Shown here piece after piece: positions 1-5,284 of a DNA stretch of 11,473 bases (positions within the stretch are counted from its first letter, which is position 1; every line of letters starts with the position of its first letter). Origin of the DNA: Bacteroidales bacterium (GTDB taxonomy: Bacteria > Bacteroidota > Bacteroidia > Bacteroidales > UBA3663); assembly GCA_016293065.1 (NCBI GenBank), contig JAEDEY010000065.1, positions 1 through 11,473 of the forward strand. Direction: 5' to 3'. The notes beneath the pieces are model-generated. The model was given only the letters and a program-made list of their open reading frames with translations, was not told the origin of the DNA and did no database searches. Both the position numbers and the translations under genes were made by a program.

Positions 1-268
1 CAGGACGCACCTTGGCGCTTGGGTTGTTGTCGAACTTTGGGTCGCCTACGCTTGCGAAAAGCACAGCATCTGCTTCCATACATGTCTGGAATGTCTCTTC
101 TGGGAATGGATCACCAACCTTGTCAATGGCATCGGCGCCGCAAATTGCATACTTGTAGCTCAATTCATGACCGAATTTCTTGCAAATTGCTTCTGTCACT
201 GCCAAACCTTGTTCCATGATTTCAGGCCCAATGCCATCACCTGGAAGTACTGCTAACTTTAATTTCAT
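1..268 (-). CDS. leuB: 3-isopropylmalate dehydrogenase, N-terminal part (cut by window edge)
   Basis: Catalyses the NAD-dependent oxidative decarboxylation of 3-isopropylmalate in leucine biosynthesis (cytoplasmic). The ATG is at 266-268 on the minus strand and 89 residues are visible before the window ends; the family is usually about 350 residues, so roughly three quarters lie outside. The N-terminus MKLKLAVLPGDGIGPEI is the first beta strand and glycine-rich turn of the isopropylmalate/isocitrate dehydrogenase fold. Around residues 69-89 the stretch LFASVGDPKFD followed by AKVRP matches the segment that leads to the substrate-binding arginines. Isocitrate and tartrate dehydrogenases share the fold, but this form of the segment is what I expect of Bacteroidales LeuB. 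The gene is divergent from the helix-turn-helix gene at 449, with a TATATTTG -7 element at 309-316. Nothing looks damaged in the visible part. Confidence 0.9.
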   Translation of the reverse strand, partial: MKLKLAVLPGDGIGPEIMEQGLAVTEAICKKFGHELSYKYAICGADAIDKVGDPFPEETFQTCMEADAVLFASVGDPKFDNNPSAKVRP

Positions 269-308
269 AACTATTATTTTTAGAAAATATCATTTACGAT
301 TTGAACGG

Positions 309-316
309 CAAATATA
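309..316 (-). promoter_or_regulatory. Promoter -7 element for leuB
   Basis: Read on the minus strand this is TATATTTG, a full match to the Bacteroidota -7 consensus TAnnTTTG. It lies about 40 nt upstream of the leuB ATG. No good TTG/TTTG -33 element lies 19-21 nt upstream (only TTA at 338-340), so the promoter is either weak at -33 or helped by an activator. Confidence 0.5.
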
Positions 317-368
317 ATAAAATAAACCATTCATAAGTAAAAAAGTGTGCGGCAAACAGTAAAAAACT

Positions 369-388
369 GCAAAATTGTGCCATTTTGC
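369..388. promoter_or_regulatory. Inverted repeat (candidate operator) upstream of the HTH gene
   Basis: GCAAAAT (369-375) and ATTTTGC (382-388) form a perfect 7-bp inverted repeat with a 6-nt spacer. It ends 2 nt before the -33 element of the promoter at 391-421 and sits in the divergent leuB/HTH region. A second small repeat, CAGT-aaaaa-ACTG (357-369), adjoins it. Position and symmetry suggest a protein-binding site, perhaps for the small HTH protein encoded just downstream. That link is inference. Confidence 0.35.
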
Positions 389-390
389 TA

Positions 391-421
391 TTGCGACATT
401 TATACAAACTGACTAATTTTG
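391..421 (+). promoter_or_regulatory. Bacteroidota-type promoter for the HTH gene
   Basis: TTG at 391-393, a 20-nt spacer, then TAATTTTG at 414-421, which fits the -33/-7 pattern exactly. Transcription should start near 426-429, giving a leader of about 20 nt that is A-rich and lacks a Shine-Dalgarno sequence, as is usual in this phylum. Confidence 0.7.
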
Positions 422-448
422 TAATAACTTTTTAAAAAAATCAACATC

Positions 449-850
449 ATGGATAATCGATTTATCATTGGACGAGTCTTGATTCATATTGGAGAAGAGC
501 TTTGTGACCCGACTTCGAAATTATATAATAGCTTCGTGCTCAGCAACGAACAACTTGAGACTTGTCTTAACCTTCTCAAGGTGGCGTCTAGCCCTCAGAC
601 ACACGTCCTTTATATCGGAGACCTGGCGATGCGTTATGGCGTGTCTGACCGCACAATACGCAATTGGATTCATGATGGGGTCATTCCTCGTGGCAAGAAG
701 CACGATAGTGGCGACAACCGGGATTATTGGATGAGTCACGACCTCTCGCCGGTAGATGAATCTCTGGTGAGAAAAGGCTACTTGAAACGGTCGCAGCTTC
801 AATCGGCTGACGATCGACTGAGGAGGCTGCTTGAAAACTATAAATGGTAA
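449..850 (+). CDS. Small MerR/excisionase-like helix-turn-helix protein
   Basis: A 133-residue soluble protein of unknown specific function. Residues about 54-80 (YIGDLAMRYGVSDRTIRNWI, then HDGVIP) form a helix-turn-helix of the MerR/excisionase type: first helix DLAMRYG, turn VSD, recognition helix RTIRNWIHDG. The residues that follow, GKKHDSGDNRDYW, could be the wing. The N-terminal 50 residues and the basic, leucine-containing C-terminus (residues 112-133) resemble no domain I can name. It has no membrane segment. The ATG at 449 is supported by the promoter 28 nt upstream. It is transcribed away from leuB and stands alone: the next 516 nt hold no convincing gene and no clear terminator follows its stop. 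Similar small HTH proteins in Bacteroidales are often mobile-element derived, but nothing mobile is visible here. It could be a transcription factor or a domesticated excisionase. Confidence 0.75.
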   Translation: MDNRFIIGRVLIHIGEELCDPTSKLYNSFVLSNEQLETCLNLLKVASSPQTHVLYIGDLAMRYGVSDRTIRNWIHDGVIPRGKKHDSGDNRDYWMSHDLSPVDESLVRKGYLKRSQLQSADDRLRRLLENYKW

Positions 851-936
851 TTCCTCATTATTGGAAATATGCCATACTGAAAATCAGTCGTTTGTGTTTA
901 GTTTTCATAGTTCGCGCAAGTTTGTGATTTTTCCCG

Positions 937-944
937 TAACTTTG
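937..944 (+). promoter_or_regulatory. Orphan -7-like promoter element
   Basis: TAACTTTG followed by CACC, a good match to TAnnTTTG. The -33 side is poor: TTCG at 911-914 has a 22-nt spacer and TTTG at 921-924 is too close (12 nt). The DNA downstream resembles a normal leader, but no convincing gene follows. Confidence 0.3.
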
Positions 945-1159
945 CACCAGAAACTTTTAGATAAACAACCATTATACTATAAGAGAGATTGTATTGCCGC
1001 AGTTTTTTATAGACATTATATTTTGTAGGTGTTTTCTGTTATTCATGCTTTTGACGCTGTTTATGATTTTATTAGATGTTTTCTCCACCTCAACTGTACG
1101 TGAGTATCGTTGGGGTGTATTGTTTGTGTCTCATGAATGACATTCACCTATAGATAAAA

Positions 1160-1194
1160 ATAAGGACCAGAAGAAGCCCCTTCTTGGTCCTTAT
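1160..1194 (-). terminator. Intrinsic terminator (minus strand)
   Basis: ATAAGGACC (1160-1168) pairs perfectly with GGTCCTTAT (1186-1194). After a 2-nt bulge an inner stem AAGAAG (1171-1176) pairs with CTTCTT (1180-1185) around a CCC loop. On the minus strand the hairpin is followed by TTTTTATC, a usable U-tract; on the plus strand it is followed by a mixed sequence. It therefore terminates leftward transcription, either read-through from the AraC-type gene or a short transcript starting near 1272. Confidence 0.7.
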
Positions 1195-1274
1195 ATGTAA
1201 AATTTACTCTTTAAGGTATGGGTATATGTTAACCAACAATACTGATCATTTTTCAAGATACTGAAAAATTTCAT
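1160..1274 (-). ncRNA. Putative short transcript (small RNA or mini-mRNA)
   Basis: A possible transcription unit of about 115 nt. It is bounded by a TATATTTG -7 element (1278-1285) and the terminator at 1160-1194, both on the minus strand. Directly after the -7 element an ATG (1272-1274) opens a 27-codon frame, starting MKFFSILKNDQYCW, whose TAA at 1191-1193 lies in the terminator stem. If transcription starts where the -7 element predicts, the message would be essentially leaderless. A non-coding RNA is equally possible, and a frame of this length can arise by chance. The -33 element is poor, which lowers confidence. I recognise no known RNA family. Confidence 0.25.
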
Positions 1275-1277
1275 GTG

Positions 1278-1285
1278 CAAATATA
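1278..1285 (-). promoter_or_regulatory. -7-like promoter element, minus strand
   Basis: TATATTTG followed by CAC on the minus strand, a full match to TAnnTTTG. The nearest TTTTTGG upstream leaves only about 13 nt of spacer, so the -33 element is off-pattern. It lies just downstream of the AraC-type gene and could drive only the short unit ending at 1160. Confidence 0.35.
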
Positions 1286-1299
1286 GGGTCAAATCAACC

Positions 1300-1357
1300 A
1301 AAAAGGTGTGCCTAAACAACAAAAATGTGTATCATTCGACGAAAGCGACACCTTTTT
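1300..1357 (-). terminator. Long-loop inverted repeat after the AraC-type gene
   Basis: AAAAAGGTGT (1300-1309) is the exact reverse complement of ACACCTTTTT (1348-1357). It begins 9 nt past the AraC-type stop codon. On the minus strand the second arm reads ACACCTTTTTGG, so it could end that message. The 38-nt loop is unusually large for an intrinsic terminator, so it may act weakly or be a binding site. Confidence 0.4.
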
Positions 1358-1366
1358 CGCCCATCC

Positions 1367-2506
1367 TTAAGATTTTTTGCCTTGTTTTTCGCGCCATTCG
1401 GTCGGAGTGCACTTTGCTCTCAACTTGAAGATACGATACAGATGAGTGCGCGACGAGAAGCCACATTCTATCGACACGACATCGTTGCTGTAGTCAGGAT
1501 ACTCGAGCATCATGTCTTGCGCAGCCTTGTATCTAATGTCGCTCAGCCATATTCTGAATGTCGTATTGAGACGTGAGACAAAATATTGTGAAAGGTAGTA
1601 TTTGGGAACATCGATGGCACGCGATAGTGTGAGCATATTCACGGCAGGGTCCTTATAGTTGCACTCTGCGCACCATTTTTCGAGCTTGCCCTCTATTTCG
1701 GCTATCTGCTGTTCGCTCAGCTGTATCACTTGGGTGTTGCTCTTCTCGTCGGCCTCTTCTGTCACTTTCCCTGCCTCATCGTCGATGAGAGCCTCGGTCG
1801 GATGATAGCTATTGCCCAATGCGACAAAAGACATGTTGAAAAACAGCAATGCCAACAAGAGGAGTGGGCCAAAGATCAGCAGCAACTGAGTAGAAATAAT
1901 GACAATGGGCGTAAAGATACTGGGTATGCAGATAATATAAAGGCTGGCATTCGAATAGCGCTGGTAGGGTATCATATCCGACGCTGTCAGAGTGTCGTAC
2001 AGTCGCCTGCGTTTCTTCATCTCGTTGATGATCACCCATGTGTAATATAGGTTAGTGCCTAAAAATATAATCTGTATCACATATATCCATAAACCGATGT
2101 GCAAGCCATCGTATTGCACATAGCCAATGACTAACGACAAGATGATTGCCAAATACGAAATAAGACCTATGGTAGATAATTTCTTGTGGTTGGCTTGAAC
2201 TGCTTCGATGTTGTAGATTGCCATGACCACAAGTATGATACAGGGGGCATAAACCAAGACATTGATTATTGCTCCTAAATCGTCGCCCGACGCACGCCAA
2301 CCAAATATCATTTGTGACAAGAAATGCCCTGCCAGAATCAGCATCGAAGCACACAGCATCCAGCGAGAGCGTTCGTATTTATTATTCTCCCAGCATACAT
2401 GCAAACGGCTAATTCCGATAAAAGCAGCACTTATCATCATATAGATGAAACATGCAAATTGAAGTAGAAAGAGTTTATCCATTGTCAGATAATTATTGGT
2501 TGACAT
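1367..2506 (-). CDS. Membrane-anchored AraC-family transcriptional regulator
   Basis: A 379-residue protein that joins a polytopic membrane domain to a C-terminal AraC-type DNA-binding domain. Hydrophobic segments lie at about 11-33, 48-68, 78-99, 111-131, 137-161, 187-207 and 209-230, probably seven helices, which would place the C-terminus in the cytoplasm. Residues 231-262 form an acidic linker. Residues about 286-375 contain the two helix-turn-helix units of the family: the first near LTLSRAIDVPKYYLSQYF, then the helix RIWLSDIRYKAAQDMML, the second in VVSIECGFSSRTHLYRIFK and the closing TPTEWREK. It is likely a one-component regulator sensing something at the membrane; the ligand and target genes are unknown. 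It lies just downstream of the alpha-glucan operon, same strand, separated by the hairpin at 2510-2555, so that operon is a candidate target. The ATG at 2504-2506 is only 3 nt from the hairpin; a second in-frame ATG at 2480-2482 (residue 9) is a plausible alternative start. Confidence 0.85.
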   Translation of the reverse strand: MSTNNYLTMDKLFLLQFACFIYMMISAAFIGISRLHVCWENNKYERSRWMLCASMLILAGHFLSQMIFGWRASGDDLGAIINVLVYAPCIILVVMAIYNIEAVQANHKKLSTIGLISYLAIILSLVIGYVQYDGLHIGLWIYVIQIIFLGTNLYYTWVIINEMKKRRRLYDTLTASDMIPYQRYSNASLYIICIPSIFTPIVIISTQLLLIFGPLLLLALLFFNMSFVALGNSYHPTEALIDDEAGKVTEEADEKSNTQVIQLSEQQIAEIEGKLEKWCAECNYKDPAVNMLTLSRAIDVPKYYLSQYFVSRLNTTFRIWLSDIRYKAAQDMMLEYPDYSNDVVSIECGFSSRTHLYRIFKLRAKCTPTEWREKQGKKS

Positions 2507-2509
2507 CAG

Positions 2510-2555
2510 AAAAGGAAGTATCTGCAGCGATATGTGTTCTCAGATACTTCCTTTT
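2510..2555 (-). terminator. Perfect 15-bp hairpin between the GH57-like gene and the AraC-type gene
   Basis: AAAAGGAAGTATCTG (2510-2524) and CAGATACTTCCTTTT (2541-2555) are exact reverse complements around a 16-nt loop. Read leftward, it follows the GH57-like stop (2592) and ends in TTTTCTG, so it should terminate the alpha-glucan operon. Read rightward it ends in TTTTTT. Its base is 3 nt from the ATG of the AraC-type gene, so it may also attenuate or repress that gene. Confidence 0.75.
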
Positions 2556-2591
2556 TTCAACATGAAATACTTTAGGTACTACTTATTGTCG

Positions 2592-3935
2592 TTACTTTGC
2601 AGTCTTCTTTTCTTTAACTGGCTTCTCGGCCTTTGCTGCGCATTTCCTTGAAGCAGTCTTCTTCTCCTTTGTTGCAGCTGCCTCGGCCTTTGCGAGCTTT
2701 GCCTTAAGCTTCTCGATTTCCTTGCCCTGGTTCTCAATCTGCTTGAGAAGTGGGTTAAGCTCTTCGTTCTCGATCTCTTCTGGGAACTCCTGCTTCAGTC
2801 GGATCTGCATATCGCTCACGATGTTCATATAGTTGGTGAATGCGTCGAAAGAAGAATCGTAAGGAGAGAATGGAACGTATGAACCCATCTTGGTGCTCAT
2901 GAACTTGAAGTGATCGGACGACAAGAGATAAGCGAAGTCCTGCTTGAGAATCTCGTTGTTAGACATGTGCAGACGCTCGCTAATAGAGTAGATGGCACGT
3001 AGAGCCTCTTGCTGCAGGTCGTTGCCTGTCCATGCGCTCACATCCTTATCTGCGCCATCCCAGCTGATTGGGTGTCCGACATAAGCGGTATCCACAGGTG
3101 CGATGTTTTCGAAGATCTCGATAGGAGTAGCGAAGCGGATATTGCGCTGGGCAGCATTGACAGGCAATGCCTTGAAGAAGTCGAAGATACCCGTAGAAGC
3201 AGGATGAATGCCTCCGATGACGTCGAAGTTGGCAGCAATCAGATAAACCTGTTCAGACTCTGGAGCCTGTTCGATCCAACTCATATACTGGCTGGCATCG
3301 AGACCATGCTGGAAGCGGAGAGCGATGTCTTCGGAAAGCGACTGGTTGCGGAACAAGAGTCCTACGCTCTGGTTAGCGGCAGCACTATATACGTAGTTAG
3401 GGCTCTTCCATCCGAGCACGTGCTTTGCGCCCTCGGTGATGATACCCTTGAAGCCCATTGCTGCAATTTCGGCACCGATCTCGTCGTTATAGATGAATCC
3501 AGTATTGACGAAAGTCTTAGCCTCATAGCCAAAGGTGTCGAGGAGGTTCTTTTTCTGAATCTCTGTCTGGATCTTGAAGTCTTCTGGATCCTTGAGGGCA
3601 GAAAGACAGTGAGAGTAGGTTTCGCAGGCAAGTTCGCAACAGCCAGTTGCGATGAGGTCTCGTACACAATCGAGGAACTCTGGGCAATACATCTCGAACT
3701 GTTCCATGACAACACCCGAGATAGACAATGTCACCTTGAACGCATAGTCAGACGACTTGATCATGTCAAGCAACATCTTGGCTGCAGGGATGTACGACTG
3801 ATAGGCATTGCGCTTCAGAATCTCTTCGTTGGCATAGTCGTCATAATAATAGTGATCTGCGCCAATGTCGTAGAAACGATACTTCTTCAAACGGAATGGC
3901 TGATGTATCTCAAACAGAAAGCAAACGGTTTTCAT
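2592..3935 (-). CDS. GH57 alpha-amylase-like protein, probably without hydrolase activity
   Basis: A 447-residue cytoplasmic-looking protein (no signal peptide) of glycoside hydrolase family 57. Residues 1-15 carry the family's first conserved region (FEIHQPFR), followed by YDIGADHYYYDDY; residues 160-183 read MGFKGIITEGAKHVLGWKSPN and VY, typical of the amylase-type subgroup. Two expected catalytic acids are absent. The nucleophile region usually reads NTELIY but here NTGFIY, with Gly146 in place of Glu. The acid/base region usually reads like MDYETFGEH but here NFDVIGGIH, with Asn236 aligned to the Asp. GH57 'alpha-amylase-like' members lacking one or both residues are known, so this is probably an established binding or structural variant. 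Residues 394-447 add a coiled-coil and Lys/Ala-rich basic tail. It is the last gene of the operon, 29 nt after the glycosyltransferase stop. I chose the ATG at 3933-3935; an in-frame TTG at 3950 is less likely. Confidence 0.88.
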   Translation of the reverse strand: MKTVCFLFEIHQPFRLKKYRFYDIGADHYYYDDYANEEILKRNAYQSYIPAAKMLLDMIKSSDYAFKVTLSISGVVMEQFEMYCPEFLDCVRDLIATGCCELACETYSHCLSALKDPEDFKIQTEIQKKNLLDTFGYEAKTFVNTGFIYNDEIGAEIAAMGFKGIITEGAKHVLGWKSPNYVYSAAANQSVGLLFRNQSLSEDIALRFQHGLDASQYMSWIEQAPESEQVYLIAANFDVIGGIHPASTGIFDFFKALPVNAAQRNIRFATPIEIFENIAPVDTAYVGHPISWDGADKDVSAWTGNDLQQEALRAIYSISERLHMSNNEILKQDFAYLLSSDHFKFMSTKMGSYVPFSPYDSSFDAFTNYMNIVSDMQIRLKQEFPEEIENEELNPLLKQIENQGKEIEKLKAKLAKAEAAATKEKKTASRKCAAKAEKPVKEKKTAK

Positions 3936-3964
3936 AGTTGTATATTTCAATTAAATAATTATCG

Positions 3965-5257
3965 TTAAGCATTTTCTAAGCCGGGAAGAGTGCGATAGGC
4001 ATCGACAACGCGACGTCCCACCTTCTCCCAAGTGATTTGATTGACTTCGTCACGACCCTTCTCTTGCATGTATTTGTGAAGCGTAGGGTAGGTGATGAGA
4101 GAGTACATGGCATCGGCCATACCATCAATATCCCAGTAGTCGAACTTGAAACAGTTGTCGAGGATGGCACCGCAACCCGACTGCTTAGATATAATGGTCG
4201 GAACGCCACACTGCATAGCCTCAAGAGGAGAGATACCAAACGGTTCGGATACCGATGGCATTACATATACATCGCTCACCTTGAACATCTCATATACCTG
4301 TTTTCCTCGCAGGAATCCTGTGAAGTGGAATCTGTCGGAGAGTCCCTTTTGTGCGACAAGGTGAATCATGTTTTCGAGCAAGTCGCCATTGCCAGCCATC
4401 ACTACTCGTGCGTTTGGAGCCTTCTCAAGACACTTGGCTGCAGCTTCAACGAAGAACTCGCATCCTTTCTGTGCAGTAATTCGACCAAGGTAAGTAATCA
4501 CCTTCTCGTTTGTACCACGGTGAGCCTCCATATTCAGCACATCCTGACTCATTGGCTCCACGGCATTGTACATAGCCACACACTTCTTTGGATCCTGATG
4601 ATAGAAGTTGATGACAATCTGTCGAGTCAACTCAGATACGCACTGAATCTGGTCGGCATGGTTCATGCCATCGAGCTCGATCTTATATACAGGGTCGTTA
4701 GGATCGACTACACCACGGCAGCGATCGTACTCAGTAGCATGAACGTGGATGACGAGAGGCTTGCCAGTCACCTGCTTGGCATGGATGCCTGCAGGGAATG
4801 TGAGCCAGTCGTGGGCGTGAATCACGTCAAAGCCGCCAAAGTTGAGCGTCTTGCGGGCAATCACGCCTGCCACAATCGAATAATTGTTGATTTCCTCAAG
4901 CAGGTTCTTAGGATACTTGCCCGAGAACTGAATGCAACCAAGGTCGTTGGTATGGATATAGCCGAAATCAGCATATATCTGACTGCGCAGGTCATAGTAT
5001 TCCTGAGGATTCTTCATCACATGTCCACAGCGCTGCTGGACATAGTTCCAATCCACATCCTTCCATACTACAGGTGTCTGTGAACAGCTGATGATATGGC
5101 AGAAGTCTTGTGTTTCGTCTCCCTGAGGATTCGGCAAGACAAGATCAATCTGACATTCGCCTGTGTTGTGTACGCCTCGCACAATACCGAATGTGGCAGG
5201 TGCCAATCCACCCAAAGCATGAGGCGGGAACTCCCAGGAGAAATAGAGAGCTTTCAT
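3965..5257 (-). CDS. GT4/GT5-like glycosyltransferase (glycogen synthase-like)
   Basis: A 430-residue cytoplasmic GT-B retaining glycosyltransferase. The N-terminal half has the synthase-like start MKALYFSWEFPPHALGGLA (glycine-rich donor loop) and HAHDW at 147-151 with HVHATEYDR at 171-179. The C-terminal half shows the donor-site residues: GRITAQKG at 258-265 (Arg259, Lys264) and the EPFGISPLE motif at 338-346 with its two glutamates. These are conserved in GT4 enzymes and in glycogen/starch synthases (GT5). At 430 residues it is a little shorter than classical GlgA (about 470-480) and closer to the short synthases annotated in Bacteroidales. The context, between a debranching enzyme and a GH57-like protein, suggests alpha-glucan chain elongation from a nucleotide-glucose donor. 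The donor (ADP- or UDP-glucose) cannot be told from sequence. The ATG at 5255-5257 lies 27 nt after the upstream stop, with no promoter between, so it is co-transcribed. Confidence 0.88.
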   Translation of the reverse strand: MKALYFSWEFPPHALGGLAPATFGIVRGVHNTGECQIDLVLPNPQGDETQDFCHIISCSQTPVVWKDVDWNYVQQRCGHVMKNPQEYYDLRSQIYADFGYIHTNDLGCIQFSGKYPKNLLEEINNYSIVAGVIARKTLNFGGFDVIHAHDWLTFPAGIHAKQVTGKPLVIHVHATEYDRCRGVVDPNDPVYKIELDGMNHADQIQCVSELTRQIVINFYHQDPKKCVAMYNAVEPMSQDVLNMEAHRGTNEKVITYLGRITAQKGCEFFVEAAAKCLEKAPNARVVMAGNGDLLENMIHLVAQKGLSDRFHFTGFLRGKQVYEMFKVSDVYVMPSVSEPFGISPLEAMQCGVPTIISKQSGCGAILDNCFKFDYWDIDGMADAMYSLITYPTLHKYMQEKGRDEVNQITWEKVGRRVVDAYRTLPGLENA

Positions 5258-5284
5258 GTTGTATCTGGTATTTTATTTATTATC

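Larger units (their letters stand above)
851..1366. other. 516-nt region without a convincing protein gene
   Basis: An A/T-rich gap between the stops of two convergent genes (HTH gene ending at 850 and AraC-type gene ending at 1367). It holds an orphan -7-like sequence at 937-944 (+), a 31-codon hydrophobic reading frame at 1045-1140 (+; starts MLLTLFMILLDVF) with no visible support, a strong hairpin at 1160-1194, a -7-like sequence at 1278-1285 (-) and a long-loop inverted repeat at 1300-1357. I see no recognisable remnant of a decayed protein. Confidence 0.6.

Noticed and set aside
831..1028. A 65-codon plus-strand frame overlapping the end of the HTH gene
   Set aside because: It overlaps the HTH gene, runs through the promoter-like site at 937, and has no leader or motif.
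1325..1576. An 83-codon plus-strand frame over the 3' end of the AraC-type gene
   Set aside because: Antisense to the second helix-turn-helix of the AraC domain, with no independent support.
3933..3950. TTG at 3948-3950 as the start of the GH57-like gene
   Set aside because: The ATG at 3933-3935 begins directly at the conserved first beta strand (MKTVCFLFEIHQPFR); the five extra residues add nothing to the fold.
3009..3968. A 319-codon open frame on the plus strand opposite the GH57-like gene
   Set aside because: It is antisense to a gene with clear family motifs, has no promoter, and its translation resembles no protein family; it reflects codon bias of the real gene.
4037..5083. A 348-codon open frame on the plus strand opposite the glycosyltransferase
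   Set aside because: Antisense shadow: the opposite strand carries the intact GT-B motifs, and this frame has neither a promoter nor recognisable domains.
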